Assembly (NCBI GenBank): GCA_000328365.1
Contig: KB310412.1
Span: 4,516-68,515, forward strand
DNA length: 64,000 nt
Direction: 5' to 3'
Source of the DNA: Capitella teleta
Lineage: Eukaryota; Annelida; Polychaeta; Capitellidae
The first letter of the stretch is position 1, and the number at the start of each line of letters is the position of its first letter. A program made the position numbers and the translations under genes. A model generated the notes under the pieces. The model was not told where the DNA came from. It saw only the letters and a list, made by a program, of their open reading frames with translations, and did not search any database. Positions 1 to 11,013 of the stretch are shown here, one piece after another.

Positions 1-372
1 TTTCGCCATCGCGAAGAATATAAGTCAAATAATCTCTGTTTCAGCATACAGTTGTTGTAACTCCAAGATCATGTGACCAAACGAAGCTTGTTGGTTGATT
101 TGATGGGAAAATACAAGTTTGACAAAACAAGACGATTCGGGTTCAATATTTTATTTTCCCGAAAAAGCGCCATCTAATTCTTTAGTGGCATTTTGAAGTA
201 TCTGTTAGGAATATGAAAATCATCAAATCATTAGAGTGATGATATAATTATCCACTCCTATGCATACATATATAGATATAATAATAATAATATATATATA
301 TATATTATACTATAATATACAGCCAATATTTTGCCACTCGTGAAAAAATTCAGAGACATACGTAATGTTATA
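1..372. other. Non-coding, AT-rich left edge
   Basis: No coding or RNA feature is visible. A TA/AAT-rich microsatellite lies at about 276-312. Confidence 0.6.
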
Positions 373-478
373 TATACAGGATGGGCCAAAAGTCGTCTAT
401 CTACTCCATGTTAAACATCTCAATGCTTTCCAATGGTGTTACGCATTTCTGAGAAAGTGTTACAAAACAGATTAATAA
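373..478 (+). repeat. Terminal inverted-repeat arm, left (GGGCCAAAA family)
   Basis: The stretch begins TACAGGATGGGCCAAAAG and runs through an 'ATCTACTCCATGTTAAA' block to 'GTGTTACAAAACAG'. An inverted copy about 90 bp long, with small differences, lies at 3724-3813. The same first ~40 bp also open a repeat at 2237. A TA at the outer edge and inverted ends suggest a TA-inserting DNA transposon (Tc1/mariner-like). No transposase is recognisable between the arms, so the superfamily is inference, and the arms could also be two solo ends. Confidence 0.6.
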
Positions 479-1673
479 AAGAGAGCACCTGCTGCTTATT
501 ATATATGCCCCTATTGAAACTACAGAAATGACGTTTGCATGATTGACTACTTTGTACATGTACCTTGCATGAATGCTTGTTTTTTGTTTGTTTGTTTGTT
601 TTTTTTTTTGTTTTTTTTTTTAAACTTGCTGCATTATTTCCATGGCACTACTGCTTTTGATTGAACGCTTTTCTACTGATATCACTGTCAAAGCCTCCTT
701 TCGACTACCAAAATTTTAATTTGTTGGTCTCTCATAACACTTCTTATGTACATCTGAACACCAATTTTTATTTAGATTGCACTGCTTGTCAAATGACTTT
801 GCTCAGTTTAGTGTGATGAAAAATAAATGGAATCCCGACGACAATATATTCATTTAAAATGGGTGTTGCGTTAGGCAGGTACACAAAAAAACATGCCCGA
901 GCATTTCGATAATTCCATCAGAATAATAGCCACCCAGACTTTTAATTATTCTTTGAGTGGTCTCCTTTACTTATCACTGCTGGCGGCAGGGATCGAACAA
1001 CATTAACGAGATAGCCGGGGCTTGCTCAAGAGAAATTCGGGTTGAAGTACTGTTCATGGGTTGTACTGGATCAAATAAGAGATCTAAGGCGATCGAGCGC
1101 TTTTTATTGAATGAGAAAACGTTGTTGTCACTCTGCCAATTAATAATTGCATGGAAATGGGCAGAGTTTAATGCCTTTGAAAAGTTAAGTATCAGAACCT
1201 TAAATAAATACATTTGGAGTCCATATCTCGAGACAAGATTCCTGGTGAAATGAAACATTTAATTTATCGCATGTATCCAATTGTTTGTAAGCCTGCACAA
1301 TTAATTAATACATAAACCCTACGAAATAATAAAAATCAAGCACTGCATGTATCGGTAAATACCAAAATAATGATTACTAGTATTGCATTGCCACAATTAA
1401 TTCGAGCACACAAACTTGCTTTCTCATGTTGAACTTTGGTCCAAATAATGGTCGCATCATGACGATACCACCGGGAAAACACCGTAAACAATATTCATAA
1501 GTGGCAAACAAGACCATTATATGAAGGGGGAAATGCAAAGAGAGTGCCCAGGAAGATGGAATCGTATAAACAACATTATTTAATCGAAGTATTCGAGCTA
1601 CCCTCACACATGCATCTCGGTACATCCGATATTTTACCCAACCACCAACCAAATCCTGAATCCCGCGGAGGTA
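479..1673. other. Non-coding stretch
   Basis: The sequence has T-rich runs (about 580-632, a TTTG microsatellite) and otherwise ordinary AT-rich DNA. Short open frames at 957-1258 on both strands show no domain, splice signal or start context that would support a gene. Confidence 0.5.
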
Positions 1674-1865
1674 ATGGCGGCTGTGGGGAAGCTGAGTTGG
1701 TCGTCATTCGTAGCTGTTAATGGATACATTGCCATTGCCCTTGTCCTAAAACACATGAAATTGAAACAAGAAATCAGTCAGAGACGTAAACAGGAAATTT
1801 TTAGGAAGTATTTAGAGAAAGAAAGGAGAAGAAAATTAACCTTTGCAAAGCAAGATATATGTTGA
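1674..1865 (+). CDS. Possible small single-pass membrane protein (62 aa plus stop or so)
   Basis: This uninterrupted frame starts at an ATG in good context (G at -3, G at +4). The start overlaps ATGGCGGC, which resembles the YY1 element seen at TATA-less 5' ends. The product has a short N-terminus, a hydrophobic segment at residues about 11-25 (FVAVNGYIAIALVL) and a strongly basic, helix-prone, Lys/Arg/Glu-rich C-terminal half (KQEIFRKYLEKERRRKL). That layout is typical of mitochondrial or ER micropeptides of the SMIM type. I do not recognise the family. It lies between the inverted-repeat arms at 373 and 3813, so it may be host sequence caught among transposon ends or an accidental frame. 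No poly(A) signal is obvious just downstream. Confidence 0.35.
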   Translation: MAAVGKLSWSSFVAVNGYIAIALVLKHMKLKQEISQRRKQEIFRKYLEKERRRKLTFAKQDIC

Positions 1866-2236
1866 ATTAGGTGGCGAAAAAAAGCGAAAGAACGTCATAA
1901 TGATCTTGACCTTAAAATGACATAATTGATAATTATAATTAGATAAAACAATAATATTATCAACTATTACTGAAAATTACAGCGTGATACCGTGTTCTTG
2001 ACGAAGAAGTTAAATTAGTTTGAAAAATCACATTTCACAATTTCGACACAATAGTGATGCTACTGAGCATACCAAATACGAAGCTCACTTTCCTTGAAAA
2101 TGACAAACAAACCGACCAACATAGGAAACTGTTTTCAAAAAACAAAACAAACAAAAACATTCATAATAAACCGAGCAACATAGGATTTTTTTTAAAGACA
2201 AACAAACGAACAAAGCAACATAATTATGTGAAAGTA

Positions 2237-2456
2237 TATACAGAGTGGGCCAAACGTGTCTATCTACTCCATGTTAAAAATATAAAAATGAAATTGGCTA
2301 AAATGTATCAATTAATTATTCCCAAAAATAACTACTTGGTATGGATCAACTATGTTATTCTGCGCCCATTTATGCAAAGATGTCAAATATAAAGTCAATA
2401 TTGAATGAGGGAGGAACATTTAAATGCGAGTTGCGAGTAATCGCGAAGAGCTTTTA
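2237..2456 (+). repeat. Dispersed repeat, copy A (GGGCCAAA family, second subtype)
   Basis: It opens with TATACAGAGTGGGCCAAA. It then follows, with about 20-25% scattered differences, the sequence at 54903-55113, including the shared block 'GAATGAGGGAGGAACATTTAA' near its end. Past the first ~40 bp it differs from the arms at 373 and 3813, so two element subtypes share one kind of terminus. No protein is encoded. A TA-target DNA transposon remnant is the likeliest identity. Confidence 0.6.
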
Positions 2457-2946
2457 TGTGCGCGAAATCAGGTAGGGCCTGAACGAGTATTGTGAAATGT
2501 CCCCTGTTGCGTGGCCCTGCAGTACAAATTGTCTGCTTTGTTTTGATTTTAGTAGATAAACATTAGTGCTACAATCTCAACAACAGCACTCACAAACAAT
2601 AGACTATTTCCTTCATCCTATAAATGTAATTTATGAAGAATAGTATTGAATGAATGAAGATAATTAATAATGCGTACGATATTGAAACGACCGGCGCCAA
2701 AAAATATTTCGCGCGCGTTTTCTACCGCTCGCCGCTCGCTGCTAGCGTACTTTTCGCTGCGTGTACTTTTCCGCGAAAAGCGTTCATTTTAGTGAGTATT
2801 TTATTTCGCTTTTGTTTTATCTTCTTCATTGTTGTTACTTCTTGAGTAGGTCGCTACATTACACGATATGCTGCGTACCAGATTACCGACAGAGGGGCGG
2901 ATTTGGATTGTGACAACCTATTAGCCTATTCAAAAAAGAGGGAAGT
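2457..2946. other. Non-coding stretch with a short GC-rich patch
   Basis: About 2690-2790 is unusually GC/CpG-rich for this neighbourhood (contains TTTCGCGCGCG, an E2F-like string). It may be a promoter remnant, but no transcript start or downstream exon can be pointed to. Confidence 0.35.
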
Positions 2947-3205
2947 AGCTTGCCATCAAATTCAGTTTGATATCAAATGGAAAGCTTGGTGTCAAATTCA
3001 GGCCAAATACAAATACAATCATTTTATTATATTTATTACATAATCATTTTATTTAGTGATTCAATGCTATATAATACAACTTTAATCAACTGAACTGAGC
3101 TGAAATATAACTCCGCAGCTCAAATAATCCTGCTCTCTGATTGGTTGAAATTGAGTTTGATGCCAAGTTCGCTATTTGGTATAAAACTGAGTTTGATGCC
3201 AAGTG
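2947..3205. repeat. Fold-back repeat with internal sub-repeats
   Basis: The left arm at about 2947-3003 contains CTTGCCATCAAATTCAG and CTTGGTGTCAAATTCAG. The right arm at about 3143-3205 carries their reverse complement twice (GAGTTTGATGCCAAG at 3150 and 3190). The arms are imperfect, about 60 bp long and separated by about 140 bp of AT-rich DNA. It looks like a small non-autonomous fold-back element. Confidence 0.5.
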
Positions 3206-3723
3206 TTTACCATTCAAGAGCCGAAAGCGCTGAAAAAGTCAGAGCTGTTTGGCGTGATTCATTTAGAACACCCCCACCAACCCGACAATCGATTTACAGG
3301 ATTAAGAGCAACTTTTCGTGTGAAATTAAACTGTTGATAAAAATGAAACTCTCCTTCTGTCTTGTATTTTGTGATCACTAATTTAAAATTTACAATGTAC
3401 GATGCATTCCCATTATTATATACACTGTAAAGCGTACACAACGATTATCTCACGCATGCTAGTATGGGACAGGTCACTGAGTGCAGCAGAGAGTGATGCC
3501 TTATATGGGCATCCAAATGATGCTCATTCATGGTCAGGGGCTGGAAGCGAAAATAATCAAAATATCGCCGAATGTTGGGTGCACTCTTTTGATTGAGATA
3601 AATCGGCACCAATGTAGGCAAAATTGGATTTGAAATTATAGGAATTAGCAGCATGAAATGTTACACTATCCATACCAGGTATTTATTTCTCTGAAATCTG
3701 CGTAGTTTTTAGACTGTGATCTG

Positions 3724-3813
3724 TTTTGTAACACTTTATCAGAAAAGCGCATTGAAATGCATTGAAAGCTTTAACATGGAGTAGATAGACTACTTTTGGC
3801 CCACTCTGTATAT
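3724..3813 (-). repeat. Terminal inverted-repeat arm, right (GGGCCAAAA family)
   Basis: This is the reverse complement of the arm at 373-478. It runs from CTGTTTTGTAACACTTT through CATGGAGTAGATAGAC to TTGGCCCACTCTGTA. The outer end is flanked by TA. Confidence 0.6.
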
Positions 3814-4299
3814 CGCAATGTGAGCATGCAAGGTTGTTAAGGTTTGATCAAAACGTGCTTGTAAATGTGTTTGATTAAACCACTGAAAATAAATTTTGAA
3901 TAACAAATCAGAGAAAATAATTCACATAAATATTGATTTTATTAGAAATAAAATAATTCCTGAAATAAAAAAACTAAATTATACTACTTTTGATAATGCT
4001 ACGACCATTTCATAAAAATTAAAGTTTAAAAAGAATGATCACGAAATGAATAATCAGAAACCCTGAGGTTTGGAATGATATCATAATTAAGTTTAATTTA
4101 ATTCAATGCAATAGACACTCCTGTAGCTGAAACAATACACAACTAGCATATAATTGTAGTCTCATTGTAAAATTTAAATTTTGGACTTTTTTCGAAGTAT
4201 TAGAAATTTATAGCATTATAGAAACCATGAATAAGATGTTCATTCTTGATTTCCTTTAAAAAGGTAAATGTATCAACGAAAAAAAAAACTGAAAGGTGA
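3814..4299. other. 3' flank of the PNKD-like gene
   Basis: AT-rich and non-coding. On the minus strand an AATAAA lies at 3943-3938, about 360 bp past the stop codon of the neighbouring gene, and is a candidate poly(A) signal. Confidence 0.4.
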
Positions 4300-7200
4300 T
4301 CAGAGTTCATATTTGTATTTATCTTTGGCTTGTCTGAGTCTGCTCAGCGTTATCTGACGTGGATCTTCGTCTCCTGAGTTGACCCCTGTGACCCCCATGA
4401 GGGTCTGGAGACGAACATCATTGGTGCGTAGGAAAAGGTTGTAGCACTTTTCCTCAGCCATTGTGCTTGGACACTAAAAGCGAGGAAAAAAAGTATTATT
4501 ATCTGACCATATAATGTTTATAATACACAATCATTCATTATTCAAACAGCAAAATTTCATATTTCATGTCCCATCTTGATAACCACAAACCCTAGGGGGA
4601 ATGATTAGTGATAGGCGAATATTGAATTTGTCCAAATAACCAAAGCCAAAGCTACGAGCAGTATATATTCGTCAAAGCCGAATACGGAGCTGAATATATA
4701 TCCACTCAATTGCAGAAATATCTTCGATCATTTCATAGGCTAGTGAAATTAAACAATTAACACCCCTTCAGGTAGTTGACCAATCAAGAGCAGCTCAACG
4801 AGTGATTGGTCAGATTTTGTCATGTGCTACGATGCCTTGCCTTCTTTTAAGCCAATAAGTTTCACAAAATTTACAAAAGTGGGCTGATAAAGCCCAAAGC
4901 CCCTCAGCAAACTAAATCCTGAATAAGGAATTATATGTTTGCTTGATCATTATTTCTAATTCGATCTCTAAAATTTATCACTTCCAATGATTGCTAACCC
5001 CATTGTTACAGAGTTTAATTCACTCAGGAAAAACAATATTTTGATATTGGGATTAGTTGCAATCTTTTCGTTCGAAGTCAAAGCTTCAGATTACAGCCAA
5101 TATTCGTAGAAGTCCGAAGCCTGAAGCCGAAGCTTCGCCCATCACTAGGCATAATTCACAGGGTGTAACATACATCTGCAATTGGAATATTATTGTGGTA
5201 ACAGCAAAATTAAATCTTTTTTTTTGGAGGGACAACCAGTAACACTACAATAGTGAACAATTCACAGTTCAGAAGCTGAACGCAAATCTTTGCAGTTCTG
5301 AACTAAATACAATTTAGAAAAAAAAAATCAACTTCACTGACAGTGCATTGATTTGTTTTTCTGAGCTCTGCAACTTCATCCTGTTTATCCTATGAAATAA
5401 CAAGAATGAAAAGTTTGGTTGAACACCCATGATGTTAATCTGAACCTTGATGGCCATGCATTCCGAATCAATGTGAGCCCCAAAATCCAAATTAGATGCC
5501 GCATACTCATGACCTTAAAATAAAATGAATGCACAGCCAGAGTGTGAACACTACACTACCCACCTGGCCAGAGCAGAGTGTTGTCAGGTAAACTGCATAC
5601 AACATCAAGAGACGACAGCATAGCAGCAGCTGTTCCCTCAAACATACGTCCTGAAAGTCCCTCATTAACTTAAAACATCCTAATCAGCACTGATGCCAGA
5701 ATACCTGCTCCACCGAGGAAAATCAGATCTCCAGAGAAGAGTGAAGTAGGGGCCCCGAACGGTGTGCCATCCAGGACGTACACAGTGTGCCCTGAGGTGT
5801 GACCAGGCGTCACGCGAGCGGTAAAAGAGAGCCGGCCGAAGCGAAGCTCATCGCCATCGTTAACGGTACTGCGAAGGGGGAGTAAGCCGAATGTTCAGAA
5901 GAAGGTTTATTCAGCAAATACTTAAGTAATACATGCAAAAATATAAAAAATAATTGATTAAGCCGATGAAATATATTTTACAATTACAATAAGATCAAAT
6001 AATTTGCTATTTGCAGGGAGACTGGCACTAAGTTTCCGGATAAAAGCTCACGTACTGCGTGGCTCCAGGGACGCTCTCAGCGCGACCTCCGTAAACAGCC
6101 AAACCACGATGTTTGGATCGTAGTTGCTTGTTTCCTCCACTGTGGTCCCTGCAATTATTGCTCATGACGTACGTTCATTGCAGAAATTTTCAATTCACAA
6201 ACCAGTGTTTATGTGTGACAAGGATAGCAGTTGGCGTGATGCCATGGTTCCTAAGTACGGACTGATGAACGGAAAATAATATTAATAAATTCACGTCAAG
6301 AATAAAATTTTGAACTTACTTGCACAGTGTCAGCATCTGCAGGGTCAACGAGTACACTGACACCAGTCTCTTCATCAGTGATTACATAGGAGTAATTATC
6401 CATGGAGAAGGGTATTGGGAGAATACGCAGGCCTGAAACACAGCTCCAGGTAATATGAATTTATGATCAACAGCAGAGCAAATCAACCGACCATTGAGCT
6501 GAGTGGCTTCAGTGGCGGAGTGAGGTTTGTTATCGTACTTGAGTCTTGCTTTGTTGAGTTCTCGGCGGAAGTAATGCTGGCCAATGCTGGTCCGTGTGTA
6601 CAAGAAGTAACTGCAAATAGGACAACCGGATTTTGTCAAAGACTAGTTAGTAGAACTATGCAGGGTATGTCACATAATTAACACAGTACTTACTAGAAAG
6701 TGATAACATACGTCAATATATAAGACTTTATAAGTTGCATACATACTTAGTATTATAACTGTTTTAATGTTGATAGTAAACTCAAATATTAATCGGATCT
6801 TAAATCATTTATAATGTTAATTGTTACGTAATCCCCACTCTGACAACGATTCTCGATAGCAAAACTACAGTAGTACCTGCGAATAACGAACACACCTCTA
6901 GCGAACAGTCCTCTCTAATGAACAGTTTTCTTTGGACGCAACTCACTCCAATGTTAACCAATAGGAAACCACTCCTGAGCAGCAAACACCCTGAAACGCG
7001 AACAACGAATAGCCCCCTCAGAAATAAAATATTTTATTTTTACATTTTTTCAATTAAAAGATAATAAAATTTTATGGCAAATACACACAGCACACTATTA
7101 ACGATGTTCTACGGTGTTTAGCGGGTATACAGGTTGCTGTAATTATACATGCGAGCTGTTGTTGCGTGCCTGTTCGCAAGTTAATAGAATTCCGCTGAGA

Positions 7201-9020
7201 AGGCCGTGTGCGCGGCGCCTATAACACCTGAAGGGTGGTTTTTAAAGGCTTGTAGGGTGTTTAAAATGATTAAGAATGATATGTATGTTATGTTGCACTT
7301 CATACGAGAATAAATTATGGTCATAATTATGCTTACACAGTAGAAAACTAAAAAAAAAAAAAACTAAAAAAACTGGGTGAAGTCAATTGTAGTAGGTCCA
7401 TGGGCGGGGCTTAACTTTAACCTGTCAAATCAGCCAAATCGTCGTTGAGATAATAATTTGGAATAAGCACATGGTCACTCGACGGCGCTAAAAGTTAATG
7501 CAGCAAGCAGAGGCAAGCTCCCCCGAGGAGCATGCCGACTCGCGAGCGCTGGCTCAGCCGCAGAATCGCAAGCTCGGAGGCGACGCGTGTTTCAAAGAGA
7601 TGGAGTAGAGTTACAGCTCCATCGATGGAGATTAACTTATTATAGATTTTATTGAAAGATAAATGATTCAATAAACTATGAATAAACATTATACTTAATA
7701 GCTGTTATTGTTGATTGCTGAATTGATGTAAAGCTAGCATGAGTTACCCCCGTGACCTAATTTTACCCAACCTTGACTAACGAACACTCCCGAACTACGA
7801 ACACTTTTTCTTGGATCCAGCACTGTTCGTTATTCGCAGGTACTACTGTACACTGTAGTAAACCATTAAATTATAAATGTAATCCGCCCCATGTGTAAAC
7901 AACATGAGATGTAACACATGAAATGCTCCATACAAAGAGGAGGTGGCCAGTGGTTAGCGTGCTCACCTCGTGAGGGCTTGGCACTGACCACAGGAGTACA
8001 TCAAAGCCAGCCACCAACCTTATGTTCTAAGATACTCAACTCATGCCTTACTCCTCAGACCACCATCTGGGCATTAGTAAAAATAGTAATTGAGTCTAAA
8101 AAAGATACAAATAATTAAAATGGAGATAAAAGTTAATAAATGGATCAAGGCATGTTAATAGCGAATTACATGTATCAAGATCCATTCCTATCGATATTTG
8201 TGGAGAAATCAACAATTTCAATTTTTGCTAGCATCGGCGTCTCGATCAAAATTTCCCTTAAAACCATAGCGTTTTGAGACTTGAGAGCATCCTGAGAGCG
8301 TTATGATTTCACAATTCCTCAACCTTCACTTGTTATTTTATTCATTACAACTAAAATACCCATTCATTATGCATTTACTTGAATATTATATTATCATAAG
8401 TGGTTCATGGTAATATTTAATAAATAAAAATGGTGTATTGAGACTAAGTATTCTTTAGAATGATTATTTTGTGGCTCTGAAGCTCTCAGTTCTTATATCC
8501 TGAGGGTCCTCCATCGAACTCTTAGAGTTAAGACCTGTTAAACAATGCATTCTGATGATTCTCAGAGTTCAGCTCAGAGCCAATTAATTAAAAGAATTTA
8601 CACTTAAGAGTAGTCTTAAATTCTCAGACCTAAGTCTTGAGCCTGAGCCAGTAGGGCTGATCCTAGCTGACATACTACAGCAAGCCTTATATACAGACCT
8701 CGCCCGAGAATCTGTGCTAGGCTGATCCAATCATCAGATAATCATCCATTTGTGATCGGGATCAGCCATAGCTAGTATTATAATTATAACTAAAACTAGC
8801 TGCATTCTGTAGCCATAATCTGTGACCAAGATTCCTATTGCTATAAGGTGTGGGGATGATCCTTATAGCAATAGGAGTCTTGTCGAGATTAAGCTAAAAG
8901 TAAAACCACGCTGAAAACTGACCCAATCCTGAATAGGGGGCTTCCTGCCTTGGCCATTTTCCTGTACACAAGTAGAAGAGCTAGCAGGACGCCTCCACCA
9001 ATCAACCAACCAACAGCCAT
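4300..9020 (-). CDS. PNKD-like: PNKD-type hydrolase (metallo-beta-lactamase / glyoxalase II-like fold), complete, 10 coding exons
   Basis: Exons (minus strand): 9020-8923, 6610-6492, 6432-6320, 6261-6203, 6148-6056, 5868-5705, 5650-5564, 5513-5446, 5389-5342, 4473-4300. All junctions are GT-AG, phases agree, and the sum is 1023 nt (340 aa). Residues ~2-20 form a membrane anchor, as in the short form of vertebrate PNKD; then comes the [14 protein letters not shown] block. The metal-binding motif THKHWDHSGGN spans residues 126-136. Further ligands are PGHTSGH (His184), SGD (Asp208) and WPGHEY (His246). The C-terminal helical domain carries [17 protein letters not shown]. The family hydrolyses thioester-type substrates such as glutathione conjugates, but the substrate of PNKD proteins is not settled. 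Compared with human PNKD, the motif usually GCGR reads GAGR. Seven of the nine introns are 50-59 bp or close to it; the two long ones hold transposons. Family assignment is from remembered sequences, not a search. Confidence 0.93.
4606..5147. mobile_element. hAT-type MITE in the last intron of the PNKD-like gene
   Basis: The ends are inverted: TAGTGATAGGCGAA on the left and TTCGCCCATCACTA on the right (one mismatch). The flanking 8-mers are GGAATGAT (4598-4605) and GGCATAAT (5148-5155), matching at 6 of 8 positions, as expected for an old hAT target-site duplication. The interior (542 bp overall) holds GAAGC/CGAAG-type subterminal repeats and no transposase. It sits in the 868-bp intron 5341-4474, which would be about 325 bp without it. 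Confidence 0.72.
6868..7848. mobile_element. Tigger/pogo-type MITE in intron 1 of the PNKD-like gene
   Basis: A 25-bp perfect terminal inverted repeat begins CAGTAGTACCTGCGAATA and is mirrored at the right end. TA dinucleotides flank both sides (6866-6867 and 7849-7850). The length is 981 bp. TA target sites and ends starting CAGT with a 'CGAATAACGAAC' core are typical of Tc1/mariner elements of the pogo/Tigger branch. Subterminal GAACA/GAACAC strings recur. There is no transposase frame, so it is non-autonomous. The perfect ends suggest it is fairly young. Confidence 0.85.
7930..8110 (+). repeat. tRNA-derived SINE-like fragment
   Basis: The string GTGGCCAGTGGTTAGCGTGC (about 7942-7961) resembles the A box and D-arm of tRNA-derived SINEs. 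A degenerate B-box-like stretch follows near 8005. An A-rich tail ends near 8115. No intact cloverleaf can be drawn, so it is not a functional tRNA gene. Confidence 0.35.
8815..8895. ncRNA. Hairpin with 22-bp stem, candidate miRNA precursor or MITE relic
   Basis: Arms 8827-8848 and 8861-8882 pair over 22 positions with a single G-U/A-C position and a 12-nt loop. Beyond the arms the pairing resumes after a small internal loop (TAATCT at 8817-8822 with AGATTA at 8886-8891, then TAGC with GCTA), giving a total stem near 35-40 bp. That matches the geometry of an animal pri-miRNA. It lies in intron 1 of the PNKD-like gene, about 30-40 bp from exon 1's donor. A short palindromic MITE could look the same. 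The near-perfect pairing is more MITE- or siRNA-like than typical for a miRNA. Confidence 0.4.
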
Positions 9021-10797
9021 CTACAATACGCAATTTGCATTTCATGGAACTTTAGAACACTCGGTGGACATTTAAATTCGTTTAATTAATCCTCTGGCTT
9101 TTCGGCTTCTCACAACAAACACAGGGAACACCCTCAGCCTCGTTTTCAAAATACGGAATTCCGTTCGGAATCATAACGCATTTTGTTTTACCGCTTGTGT
9201 ACATTAATCGGAATAACTCGTTATGATTATAATTATTATGGTGTTGCTATCTACTGTTGTGGCTTTTTAGCCAAAAGGCGGAGGGAGGGGGGAGGGGGGT
9301 GCAACGAAAGGGTTTTCTCACGTGCAACGTGAGGGGGTAATTGTTTTCGAGACTTTCATTTTGGAATACTTGGGCTTCTGCAAATGAACAAGTATTCTTT
9401 TCTCTCTTTTTCTTCCCTATGTTACATTGCATCAAAGGAGCTTACAATCAATCTAGGCCTACTTGGATTGCCTGTAAAACATGTGCATGTGCGGGCTTCC
9501 CCCGTTTGCAGATCACCAATGTGATTTTGCGAACGAGAACCGGAGAACAGTGTGAGGGTGCATGTTGAAATTAAGTTTAAATACATCTAATAATAAGATG
9601 ATGCCCGATTAAAAAAAAAAAAAAAAAAAAAAGAACAGCTATTTCTTTGAAATTAGTCAAATCTTCATTTATTTGTATTACTTAAAATTTCTTCCACTTT
9701 TAACAAATAAAATAAGTATTATAATATGAAAAATCATGTTATTCAAATCACAATTAGATTATTGGAAACAATATAGTTATCATTTAATACATATTAACGA
9801 TAGGGCCTAATCATAAGCATTCATGTGTTGTATCAAGTCATATATCATATAATCTGCTCGACTACCTTTAGATTAGTGGTAGAAAGCTCTGATGTATACC
9901 TTTTACCGGTACGTATATATACAGTGCGTAATATAATTTCATAATTATCAATACATTATAGTAACGAAACAAAAAAATTAAATTTAAATCAACGTCAGTT
10001 ATTTGACCATGTAGAAATGAAGCATTCGTCTCGCCCTTTTATTTCACCTACTCTCATAGAGCCTATATTTGGATCATTCTTTTTAATAACATATCAATTA
10101 TAATAATATTAATTTCCATGAGTACTGCGATGGATTTTATTCAGCATGAAATGACTGACCCATTTTATCATCTATGACTGGGTGAGTGTCTAATCGGCCA
10201 ACACGATCGCCACTTCAGCAAGGAGTTTCAATGCGACTTCTTCAGGTTAAGCGTTATTTAAATAGTAAATCAGATTCACGAGTATTTTAGATATGATTTA
10301 GATAAACTTAATTTAAATGACATAAGGTTCAACTGGTTGTATTCAGCAAATACTGTGAATTCATTTTCACTCGCCTCGTCTTGGGCGCCATCTCAGGAAT
10401 TGCGAGTGACGCCATGTGAAATCGAGTGAAATGGATGTACATGTACCAAAATAAGGGTGATTTTTCCTCGGTGTTTTTTCCCGGTGTTTCTATTTAGTAA
10501 CGCCGGGGACCAGGGATCAATGCAGTAAAGCACCAAATTATGACACCATGCAAACAAAGAGTGTATGGTAATGAGGTATAATCCGCAATCAGGACGGGAA
10601 TTGAATGACGTATCCAAAGGATGCAGAGAAAATGAGGCAGTTAAAGACTGAGAAATCGCATTAGGTATCCATCGGTTTAATTAAGATCCCGGCAAGCGAG
10701 TATCATAACGTTTGTTGAGACCTCGTCATATTTTTAAGCTAGACTCGTTTGACGAGAATCTGAGAACCTGGTATTGACGCGATATGTACTACGTCAG
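9021..10797. other. Non-coding stretch upstream of the PNKD-like gene
   Basis: The first ~300 bp would hold the PNKD-like promoter. No TATA box is visible, and a G-rich string lies at 9283-9299. A poly(A) run lies at about 9611-9632. The rest is AT-rich with no feature I can support. Confidence 0.45.
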
Positions 10798-10806
10798 TAT
10801 ATATAG
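10789..10806 (+). promoter_or_regulatory. Possible TATA box with a CRE-like half site
   Basis: TATATATAG at 10798-10806 directly follows TACGTCAG (10790-10797). Together they would suit a core promoter for the candidate exon that starts at 11014. AT-rich DNA produces TATA strings by chance, so support is weak. Confidence 0.25.
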
Positions 10807-11013
10807 TGGGCCCTACACTAACTAAATCATGTTTTGTCAAAACTTTTCATATATGTGCGTTATGAATCTCACAAGTTGCTTTATGATTTTCATCAACTCT
10901 TGGCAAACGTTCGGTTGCAAAGCAGAGCACAACCAGGAATTACTAGAACTTCGCCACATGCAGTTATACTAATTCGCCGACGAAGATTGTTTTATCTTGC
11001 AGAGCGATGCATC

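Noticed and set aside
7942-8020. Functional tRNA gene
   Set aside because: Only an A-box-like string is good; no acceptor stem or anticodon arm can be formed.
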